Positions 54,650-64,000 of a stretch of 64,000 bases of DNA are shown here, one piece after another. Numbering within the stretch: position 1 is the stretch's first letter; every line of letters starts with the position of its first letter. A program made the position numbers and the translations under genes. This stretch comes from Zizania palustris (taxonomy: Eukaryota > Streptophyta > Magnoliopsida > Poales > Poaceae): positions 7,254,001 to 7,318,000 of the forward strand of contig JAAALK010000283.1 in the NCBI GenBank assembly GCA_019279435.1, given 5' to 3'. The notes below the pieces were generated by a model that made no database searches, had not been told where the DNA came from, and saw nothing but the letters and a program-made list of their open reading frames with translations.

Positions 54650-57600
54650 TCATGCGAAGTACCATTTCAGGTGCTCCGCATGCCAAGTATGCTTTAGATC
54701 TTCTCCCTCTAAAGTAGCCAACTTGAATGAGTCTGGTCTGCCGGAGTGGATGATGATTAATGCCCCTTCCCACTTGTTGCCAAGCTTTCTTGGGGCGAGT
54801 ACGCTTCGAAAAATGAGGTGCCCTGGCTTCAACTCATTCAACTTGACCTTGGGGTCATACCAAGCCTTTGTCTGATTATGATACTTGGCGAGGTTGGCAA
54901 CGGCTCGGAGTCTTGTTTCTTTGGATAGATCGAGGGAGATATCACGCTCTTTCTCGGCCTTGGGCTCCATGGCCCACAGGGAGCAAGCTTTGAGCTTCGT
55001 CGGCGTCATTTCTTCATCACCGAATAGCACCCGGAACAGGGTGAATCCATTTGCCCTAGACTGTGTGGTTCATATAGACCATAGGATTTATGGCAGCTCC
55101 TCGGTCCATAGCCCCTTGGCAAGGCCCACGATTAACTGGTTGAGTCCAGAGAGAATGTTCCTGTTGGCTCTCTCGATGGCTCCGTTGGACTACGGGTGTC
55201 GGATGGCGGCGAAGCATAGCTGCACTCCTAGATCTTCACAAAATGTCTTGAAGACTTTGGTGTCAAACCATTGTCGAGCATGAGCTACTTTGGTATTCCG
55301 AATCGACAGATGATGTTTTGCCAAAAGAATCTCTGAACATTCTTCGAGGTGATGGTAGTCAGTGGTTCGGCTTCGACGCATTTGGGGAAATATTTAATTG
55401 CGACGATGGCAAACCTAAAGTTGCCCTTAGCTCTCGGGAACGGGCCTATGAGATCCATCCCCCATCGGGATAGAGGCCAAATGGGGGTAATGACCTATAA
55501 TGTAGTGGGGGTTGGTGGCTTCGTCTTCCCATCCACTAACATCCTTAGCAGGTGCATACAACATCTTCAGCATCAGTCATGATGGTAGGCCAATATAGAC
55601 CCTAGCGCATAGTCTTCTCGGCTAAGGCACGGGTCGCTAGATGGCTAGCACATAGGCCTTCGTGGATGTCAAGCATAACTTGTTGTCGTTCAGGGCAGCA
55701 GATACATCGGAGCAGTGGCGAGCACACGCCATACTTGTACAACGCTCCGTTGATGACATGGTAGTGTCGCGCCCTATGCCGGAGTCGTGAGAGCTCGAGG
55801 CCTGAGGGGACATCGTCGTCAGTCTTCGGTGGTAGTGCAAAGGATCTGGGCATGCTCCAGATGTGAAACTAAGGTGCCTTCTGGGAGCAGGACCGAGGTG
55901 GCTTCTAGGGGCGATACCGAGGGACTGGATAGCACTTCGAAGAAAGCCCCTAAGGGCATGTCTTGACCACTGGCAGCTTCTTTGGCGAGGGCATCTACTT
56001 GCTCCTTATCGGCCCTCGGGATGCTTTGGACAAAAATCCCTATGAACGCCGCTTCAGTTTTGCAAACTGCTTATAGGTAAGCGGCGAGGCTCATGTGCCG
56101 GACTTGGAAACTCTTATCCACATGCCCTGCTACATCTTGGGAATCTATTTTTACAATCACCCGAGCATCGCGTAGTGTGTGGGCTTTCCGAAGGCCTAAC
56201 AACACACCTTCGTAATCGGCTATATTGTTTGTGGCTTTAAAATTTAGCCTTACAGAGTACAATGCTTTCTGCCCCGAAGGTGAGATGATGACCGCTCCGT
56301 TTCCTACTCTAGAGGACTGAAATGATCAGTCAGAGAAGACCGCCCATATCCCCTCGCCTGCTTTGTCTAGAGTTCAACTTAACGATGGAGTCCACTACGC
56401 GACGACGTCAGCGAGGACCTACGATTTGATGGTGGTTCTAGCGATGAAACTGATATCAAAGGGGGCGAGATCCATCGCCCATTTCCCTATCCTTCTAGTA
56501 GCGTCCATGTTCCTAAACATGTCCCCAGGGGATACGAAGTGGGAACGATCATACTGTGGGCCAGAAAGTAGTGATGCAGCATGTGGGAAGCCATTACAAG
56601 GGCGTAGGCAACCTTCTCAAGCTCACTGTATCTTGTCCTTGATCCCGAGAGGGCTTCGGAGACAAAGTACACTAGCTGCTGGATCAACTTCCCGCTAACT
56701 TCTTCTTCTTAGACCAATACGACGCTTGTTGTGAAGCTGGTGGCGGCAAGGTAGACAAATAGGGCTTCGCCGCTGCGGGGGGTGGTGAGCGTAGCCATGT
56801 TGGCGAGGTATTCTTTGATCTCACTGAAGCACCTTTGGCATTCGGGAGTCTAGGCTAAGTCTTCTGATCCTAGCAATGCCTTGATGATGGGCAGGCTTCG
56901 CTCTGCAAATCTAGCGAGGAAACGGCTGAGCGCAGTGAGGCGCCGAGCCAATTTCTGGGCCTGCTTTAGATTCTCTGGAGGGGCCATGTTCTGCAATGCG
57001 CTGATCTAGGTAGGGCTGGCTTCAATGCCCCAGTTCGAGACTAGGTACCCTAGCAATTTGTCGGCTCGGGCCCTAAAGACACACTTGTCTGGGTTCAAGC
57101 AGATCCGCAGGCTCAGAGGCTATCGAACGTTTTCTCTATGTCTAGGCTATGCTGGTCCTTATGCGCACTATTGATTACAATATCATCCATGTACGCCTCA
57201 ATGTTACGGTCTATTTGATGGCCTAGAGCCTTTGCGATTAGCCTAGAGAAGGTGGCCCGGGCATTTCTCAGGCCGAAAGGCATTCTTAGATAGCAGAACA
57301 CTCTAGATGGAGTAACGAAGCTAGTCTTGGCCTGGTCTTCTTGCTACAACCATATCTGATGATATATGGAGTATGCATCCAAAAAACATAGGAGCTCCGA
57401 GCCAACTGTGGAACCGACCAGCTAGTCGATGTGAGGCATGGGGTACGGGTCACGGGGGTAAGCTTTATTTAAGGAGGTGAAATCAATACACATGCGCCAT
57501 TTGCCGGAAATTTTTTAACAAATACGGGGTTTGATAGCAATTCTGCCTTGGTGAGGTTAGCTCTCTCCGCAGACAACTTGTGGATCCCCAAGCGGACTGG

Positions 57601-58560
57601 GCGTGCCTTTGGGTTTACCAAGAGGGAGTGCTCGATGATGATGCGGTCCACTCCTGAGATGTCTTCATCTGACCACGCGAAGATGTCTAGGTTGTCCTGG
57701 ACCACTTCCTCTAGCTTGGCCATGACTTCGGGCTCCAATCCCCCACCTAACTGGATGGGGTACTCCTGCCCCTCCTTGACGATGACTCTGGTGACCACCT
57801 ATCCTTTGGGGTGAGGCTTGGCAACCGGTCCCCTTTGGGGCTCGTCGGGGAGTTTAGGGCCTTCATCGTCATTGTCCAAACTTTGTCGGACGCTGTTGAC
57901 TTGTTGTAGTTCCATCGAGGCAGAGTGGTCGTACTCCACCCTGCGGGCTGTGGCTTGTTCACCGAGGACAGAGAGGACCCCTCCCGGAGTCAGCATCTTC
58001 ATGAAGAGGTAGTTGTGATGCGCGACGGCTCCAAACCGGTTCAACATGCCCCTGCCAAAGATGGCGTTGTAGACGTAGGGGGCACTGACGACATCAAAGA
58101 TGACCTCCTCGGTTCTCGATAGGGGGCCTTCTCCGAAGGTTACTTCGAGGCCTATCTTACTAAGGGCATCGAGCGGTGGCCCCGTGAACCCTTGGAGCGA
58201 CCGAGTGGTAGGGAGCAGGTGCTTCCTAGAGATGCAGAGCTGGTCGAAGGCCTGCACAAAAATGATGTCAGCGGAACATCCTCCGTCGATAGGCACCCGA
58301 CGCACCTCGACACCGGTGATGTCAGATGTGAGGACGAGGGTGTCAGTGTGTGCAAACTTGATGCCAATCGCGTCGCTGGCGGTGAACGAGATGGGCACAT
58401 GTGACCACTCGGGTAGGGTGGCATATGCCGAGTTCCCAATGTGCCCCACCTCCCGAACATACTCTCGCCGCTTTCTCTTCGACATGCTGCCCATGGCTCC
58501 TCCTATAGAGATGGGTAGCATCACGCGCTTCACCACTGGGAAGTGCCTCAGATCCCATGG
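54650..58560 (-). pseudogene. Tat-3 gag end, protease, RT, RNase H, aRNH and integrase (heavily decayed)
   Basis: Along the minus strand: the gag end (GAMGSMSKRKRREYVREVG), protease VPIDGGCSADIIF, RT pieces (MPFGLRNARATF, AYMDDIVIN), RNase H (YSELEKVAYALVMAS), aRNH (FKATNNIADYEGVLLGL, VKIDSQDVAGHVDKSF), the zinc finger (LDIHEGLCASHLATRALAEK), remnants of the integrase core and the C-terminal domain (KVKLNELKPGHLIFRS) to the stop at 54650. Unlike Tat-1 the HHCC finger is preserved, while frames change many times. Copy B of the copia family cuts gag at 58561. Confidence 0.88.
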
Positions 58561-60588
58561 TGTGGGATCGGAATGGCGACTAGAAGGGGGGTGAATAGGC
58601 GCCTCAATAATTTCTCGTGAATATGATGGCCTGTTCAAAACACCCCAACACACCTCTAAACACTCAGTTTCAAGTTTCAAACCAATCAGAATGAATCAGA
58701 GCATCAAATCATTCCAAATTCAAAAGTCAGTCTTGATCGGCGTTTGAAGAATCAAAACAATCTGTCGACACTTGAAAATTCGAACTACAGTGAGTAGATT
58801 GGTAACTGGATGGTCGATAAATAGAAATCGATGTCTGAAACTCCGACAGAGGCAAGAGATTCAGAAAACTCAGAACTGAGCACAAACTGTTCAGCAACAA
58901 AATTGAACCAGTATTCAATTTGGTTTCAGTTGTAAAAACACTACTCTTGAAAAAGACATGACGATGAATAGTGTTATCAGTTTTGATTTAAAATTCAAGG
59001 TTCAAATATAAAACAGATTTCAAATTACAGGTTCACTACAAATGACAGAATTTGGACAATTTCTAAACTTCTGAAACAAACTGGATGATGAACAGTAAAA
59101 TAGATTTCAAATTAATTCAGCATTCAGATTTCAATTTTATATCAGATCAGATGAGACTCAACAGATTCAATTCTAAACTATATCCTGAAACAGCATTAAA
59201 ACAATTCAGATTCAATTTCAGCACACAACCTTCAAACAGATTCAGATAAACTCAGTTTTGCTGTTGAAACAAATACACAAATGGTTTACCGAGAATACCC
59301 AACAAAGAAGTTCCAAATCTGATCAGACATGTTCATGTATTGAAAACAGCATTCAAACTGAATCACATTTAATTTCAGCATATCAATTTCAGTACAAAGC
59401 ACTATTTCTCACTTTAATAAGTAAACAGATTCAAAACCTTGAATAATAGATAATATCTTGAACAGGATTGCCAGCAAGATGAAACAATTCAGAATAAATG
59501 CCAACTGATTCCTGTTGCTCATCATACATGCATTGCTTAGAGAGTTTTTCTAGTTTGATTGAAAAATTGTTGTGCTAAAAGTGTCTTCTCCTCTATCAGA
59601 TTTCACAACATTCTAGATTAACCATACAAATATTCATCTAGACATTTGCAATTCAGAACACATCATCTAACTTGTATCACTTCAAACAGACAACAAGATT
59701 GAATAAAAAACAGTGTTGTACAAAAGAGACAATAAGGAGAAGGCTAACTCTCTAACAGCACACTCCAGTATCTAAACCAGAAATTGAATAACATCTGAGA
59801 AAATGTTTAACACAGGACAATTATGATTAATGAATTGAGATCAATCCTTAAAGGTTCAACAAAATTAGCACAGATAAAGTCATCTGACAAAACAGAACAC
59901 TGAAAACTAATAACCTGAAAAACTATTGATGAAAACAGTGTGGATTTTAGTTCAGCACAGATCCAGGTTGAAAGAATTTAGAACACTTTCATCCAATAAA
60001 GTAATTCACTAAAACAGACTTGTCTACAGCATTCAAACAACAGGATCACATGCAAAAAGAATATACTAAATACTAAACAGATAACTTCAATAACTACTAG
60101 AGATATTCAGGAACTTAAGGAAAACAAGACTGAACATAAAACTACTGAAGTGAACTTAAGAAGGAAACAAAACAAATGCAACTCTATATTCAATGGCTGC
60201 TGAAGCAAAACAAACTACTAGATCAAGACACTCTTCAACAGCTACTCAGTTCTTAAACTCACAGAGAAAACTTACTACACAAAGTTCTCAGCCTCAATAC
60301 AACAAAAAAACTAATTGAGAAAAACAGAAAACAACCCCTGAGAAAACTGTGATAAAGTAATTTCTGGTATTGCATAATGTTTGTTCAACCTTCTACCAAG
60401 TAATCACTCAAGAAACACTTCAATGATCAGCCAAAATACTGATGAACACTTGATGAAAGATTTCATCAAACATGTAAAGTGATATACTAAAAACAGAGAC
60501 AGCTATTCCAGAATACATTTCAGCACTGTGGTGCAAAATAATTCAGAAGAAATCACAGAAACATGCTGCAACTTTCGAAAATGGATTA
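58561..60588 (-). mobile_element. Ty1/copia copy B, part of LTR
   Basis: It starts TGTGGGATCGGAATGGCG, matching copy A for about 60 bp (GTGAATAGGCG, TTTCTCGTGAATA). It then diverges in detail while keeping A-rich, TTCAGA-rich composition. It is interrupted at 60588 by copy C; bases 60584-60588, GATTA, are the expected target duplicate of C. The rest would lie beyond the window. No coding sequence. Confidence 0.78.
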
Positions 60589-62647
60589 TGTTGGACCGGA
60601 AACGGCGACCAGAGGGGGGTGAATGGGAGCTTTTTAAAATTTTAGACTAAAATAGCCTTCTGTTTTAAATCTGTCTTCTGCGGAACAGGCTTCGAACACA
60701 CCCTTCGAAGTTCAGGTTCGGAGGTATTTGACGGCTCCGAACACAGGCTTCGCAAGGAGTAAAAGTTCGAAACCAAGAGGACTTCGCTCCACCTACAAAC
60801 CCCAAAAGTTCAGCTTATGCTAAGTCAGTGCAACCTTCGCACACAAGGTGCCTTCGCGAGGGCTTTGCACCTCACCCTTCGCAAGAGTGGACTTCCCTCT
60901 GAGGACTTCGACCAAATACTTAGCGACAACAACTGGTGCTGGGCTTCGTACTTCGAAGATCAAAACGCACACAAAACAGACTTCGCTAAGGGCTTCGACA
61001 CGGGAAGAAAGACGGGCTTCGAACAGTGCTTCGCTAGTGATCAGCGAGGTCTAGCCTCCAGTTTACACAGAGCGATCACACACTGAAAAACACACTTCGC
61101 TCAAAACATACTTCGCCCAAACAGGCTTCGATGCACTACCTCTAGTCAATCAAAGTGACACACAAGAGATCGAAGCATGCAGCGAGGTATGCAAACAAGC
61201 TCAAGCAGAAAATGAGCACAGAAACAGGACTTCGATGCTTGAACAGGGAACACAAAAATTGAACTCACAGGATGAATACAGAGTGTGGTGGCTAGCACAG
61301 GAGTTCTACAATGAATGCTCAAAAAGTGTTTATGCGACCTACCCAGCCTCCACTATTTATAGCCACTATTCACCCATGTGAATTGACTACTTTAACCCTA
61401 GGGTTTACATTGGTTTTGTCTCATCAGAACAGAGGGGTACAAAAGGTAGTATACTTTATTTGGAGGCTTCTTTTGTCAGCTTTGCAGAGGGGACAGCGTC
61501 AGCTTTTTGCATAGCAGACACTGTCAGCCTTTACAGTCTTGGATTCTTCTGAAGCCCTTCTTCGCACGCGAGGGGTGCGGTAGCTTCGGTGAGAAGCCTT
61601 GAGCCTGACGGCCTTCGCTTCACCGAAGTCAACCTTCGATACACTGACGGTTTTGAGCCGAAGCCGTCAAAGCCCTTGGGCCTTCGCACCAACACCTTCG
61701 GAGTGGACCACCTCGGCTTCGCAGCTTCTCCCAGCTCGAACTCCGTCAGTCCATGTACCGAAGCCATGCATGGCCGAAGTACCTCAAGTCGTCCTCACTC
61801 CGGAGCCAGCCTTGCTCAGGAGCCTGCTTCACTCCGAAGCCCCACCTTCGGAGTACCACCCTTCAAAGTCCCTCATTCGTCCAAGGCCTCCGCATGAAGC
61901 ATTCCATGAGCACTTTGTCGCAGTGTCTCTCCCCAAGCACACTCCTCGACGAGCCTCACCCAGACCATGCCTTCGATGCACCTTGACTTCTGAGACCTTC
62001 ATCGCGTATACCTTCGAGTGTCTCCCTCCGGAGCACACTTCGAACACCTTGCCTCTGCTTAGGACTTGATCCACCATACTCTGAAGTCACTCCATTCGGA
62101 GTACCCTTCGAAGTGCCTCGCCTCCGAGGACTTCGTCTCGGAGTACCTTCACCCGGAGTCACACTCCGCACTTACTGCCTTCTCCTGGCGCACCTCGACC
62201 CGAGGTTCGACCTCGACCCCTTCGCAGCCTTTGTGACGGAGCTCCCTGCTCCCCTGGCATCAAGCCTCCTGCTTGACCCAGGTTCACTTGCTACGAACCG
62301 TCCGTTGCCTCCGAAGTCCCCTGCGCACCACACACAAGCAGACAAGTGTATCCAGTACCCCGGAGACCTCTCCGGGTAAGCAACCTTCGGCACACACTCC
62401 GGTGTACCGCCCAAAGTACTGAACCCTTCGGTACAGCCAATCATCATGTACTGTCGGACCCCTCCGATAGGCACACTCCGCTGCAACAGCTGCAGCAACC
62501 AGAGCCCACTGAACCCTTCGGTGAAACAGCCTCCGAACACCTTCGGAGAACCAACCTCCGAACCCCTTCGGAGGGACCCCTTCGAATCAGAGGGTAAAAT
62601 CTGTCAATCACTCATCACAGACTCTGAAACCAACCCTTGGTTTCTCA
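60589..62647 (-). repeat. LTR of copia copy C
   Basis: 2059 bp. The first 60 bases share the GGCGACCAGAGGGGGGTGAA motif with copies A and B. The remainder is rich in CTTCG/CGAAG, unlike A and B. No coding sequence is supported. Confidence 0.8.
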
Positions 62648-62660
62648 ATCTCCCCCTTGA
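62648..62660 (-). other. Polypurine tract of copia copy C
   Basis: The minus strand reads TCAAGGGGGAGAT next to the LTR end. Its flank (GATGAGTGCATTGACAACC on the plus strand) is the same as in copy A. Confidence 0.78.
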
Positions 62661-63761
62661 TGAGTGCATTGACAACCAATTTCAATTTCAAGAAAATTTT
62701 AAAAATTTCAGCACACAAGTGACCATAAAAACTCATAAACGAGCCAAATCATGTCACTTGACAAAAGAATTTTCCTCCCCCTTTTCAAAAGAGTAAAAGC
62801 CCATTCGACAAAAAGAATTTTCCTCCCCCTGAGTTAATTTTTGCAGCAGAGAACTCAACAATTTCTCCCCGTTTGGCAATGCAAGCATCAAGGAGCATGT
62901 AAAAGATGCATAGCTTCGAAATGGGCAGAATTGCAATGACATAGAAAGCAAAAATATGCCAATATTAATACCAATTATCATGTGCTCAACTCAATTTAAC
63001 ATTCTCTAAAAACATGATGACATCATGTGATTTTATCATTTTAAAATAAAATAAAAGCATCACCACTCAATCAAGGTACCTAGACAAGTTAAAAGCAGGG
63101 ACTACGCAAAACTAGTCAATTTCTACTCGAGACAGACAAGTCCAGTTCAAATGGAGCATTGAAAGCAAACTTGATGATCAATGAATTTTGTTGTTCTTTT
63201 CATAATGCCAGGGGTTATTTGTTTGTCCACCTTATGCTTTCCAATCAGGCCAAGCCTAGGCATGGAAGCCATCAGAAGCTTAAAGCAATGATTTTGGCAT
63301 ACACTACACTACTCCAGTTCAAACCAATGTGCAATGGTAAGCAGTCTAGAATAGAGTAGTGTGACAAACAAACCCACCTCGATCATTTTGCTTTGAAGCA
63401 TGCAAATCATGGATTTTTTTGGAATTTTGATGAAGTGAATCAAATTGTGTAACACTTGATGAATATAAATGAGAACACTTTTTCAAGTTGCATTGTTTAG
63501 CATCCAAAGAAAAGGTGTCTTGCTATCAAGCAGATAAAAGATAGCTAAAGCAGTCCTGCCTAAACATGCTAGATTTCAAGACTAAGCAGTGAGCATGATT
63601 TAATTTTGGAAAGAAAAATCATGCACAAAATGTTTTAGATATATTAAATAGAGCTGAGCTGACATGATTCATGAATTATAATCAGGCATATAGGTGCAAA
63701 AGATGTAAATGCAATTTCACACATGATGAGCATATGCAAGACAATTAAAATCAGCTCCCCC
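62661..63761 (-). other. Non-coding spacer between pol and PPT of copy C
   Basis: About 1.1 kb, AT-rich, without recognisable ORF on either strand. The corresponding spacer of copy A (51663..52661) shares short blocks, such as GACCATAAAAACTCATAAA and GGCAATGCAAGCATCAAGGA. Confidence 0.6.
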
Positions 63762-64000
63762 TCACAAAATGTCGTAAGGGTGACAAATACCAAGTTCCCC
63801 ACGCAAGTAGGCAAATCGAGAAGCATCGAGGGGTTTTATGAAAATATCGGCTAGCTAGTGTTGGGTATCAACATATTGAAGTTCTATATCACCCTTCTCA
63901 TTATGATCTCTGAGAAAATGATATCGCACATCAATGTGTTTGGTTCTGGAGTGCTGAACCGGGTTGTTTGCAATACAAATAGCACTAGTGTTATCACAGA
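63762..64000 (-). pseudogene. Ty1/copia RNase H, C-terminal end (copy C)
   Basis: The minus-strand frame reads CDNTSAICIANNPVQHSRTK, HIDVRYHFLRDH, then LQYVDTQH-stop-LADIFIKPLDASRF and LGICHPYDIL-stop. These are the conserved end motifs of copia RNase H (the last acidic residue is in LADIF). TAG at 63857-63855 replaces the Gln expected in Q-LADIF. The gene runs off the right edge. Confidence 0.9.

Larger units (their letters stand above)
42052..58560 (-). mobile_element. Tat-3: Tat-lineage Ty3/gypsy element, partial (continues beyond the window)
   Basis: Visible parts are the 3' LTR, PPT, antisense gene, tandem array, integrase, RNases H, RT, protease and the last codons of gag. The order is the same as in Tat-1. 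Three insertions interrupt it: a solo LTR (45314..48442), a truncated copia (48669..~52661) and another copia (from 58561). Rest of gag, PBS and 5' LTR should lie to the right of base 64000. It is much more decayed than Tat-1, with numerous stops. Confidence 0.9.
60589..64000 (-). mobile_element. Ty1/copia copy C (partial, continues beyond right edge)
   Basis: LTR 60589..62647 (TGTTGGACCGGAAACGG to TTTCTCA), then PPT, about 1.1 kb of non-coding spacer and the RNase H end of the polyprotein on the minus strand. The long 3' spacer between pol and PPT is known from the SIRE/Maximus lineage. It is inserted in copy B. Confidence 0.83.

Noticed and set aside
1..64000. Host genes, tRNA or rRNA genes
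   Set aside because: I found no coding sequence without a transposon signature and no cloverleaf with A/B boxes. The tRNA-like matches (37332, 24520, 20300) are primer-binding sites next to LTRs.

Overview
The window is nuclear DNA from a plant, most probably a grass. It is a nested stack of transposable elements and I see no host gene in it. The grass call rests on three things: a Tekay/Del-type chromovirus with very long, GC-rich LTRs; Tat-lineage Ty3/gypsy elements rich in CTTCG/CGAAG words; and 69-87 bp spliceosomal introns. I cannot name the species.

Layout. (1) 1..~9152, minus strand: the 5' part of an autonomous-type Helitron. It has a 5' terminus, a GC-rich leader, an apparently intact seven-exon RPA-like OB-fold gene (3692..5061) and the first part of the Rep/helicase gene (3061 to the left edge) with one in-frame TAG. 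(2) A decayed Ty1/copia element (plus strand) is the substrate for the later insertions. Its pieces are 9153..9441, 20813..23514 and 41672..42051. (3) Tat-1 (9442..20812, minus, TSD ATTAC) splits the copia integrase. (4) Tat-2 (23515..41666, plus, TSD ATTTC) sits in the copia 3' LTR and has no gag-pol; its only gene is an antisense ORF. (5) A Tekay-type chromovirus (28354..40724, minus, TSD CGGGT) lies inside Tat-2, between the antisense gene's TATA box and its ATG. (6) Tat-3 (42052 to beyond the window, minus) also starts in the copia LTR. It is cut by a Tekay-like solo LTR (45314..48442, TSD ATGCT), a truncated copia with a long LTR (48669..~52661) and a second copy of that family (58561..60588). 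A third copy (60589 to the right edge) is inserted in the second.

The recurrent theme is an antisense gene shared by the three Tat elements. Each copy has a TATA box 121-149 bp upstream of its ATG, a conserved core, a coiled-coil part and short introns. In Tat-1 and Tat-3 the gene ends in a shared FLLG-type C-terminus and is followed by a private tandem array (61-bp units in Tat-1, 35-bp units in Tat-3). Nearly all element genes carry stops. Several are TAG at sites where homologues or known motifs have glutamine, as expected from deamination of methylated CHG cytosines. Nesting order follows directly from the matching 5-bp target-site duplications.
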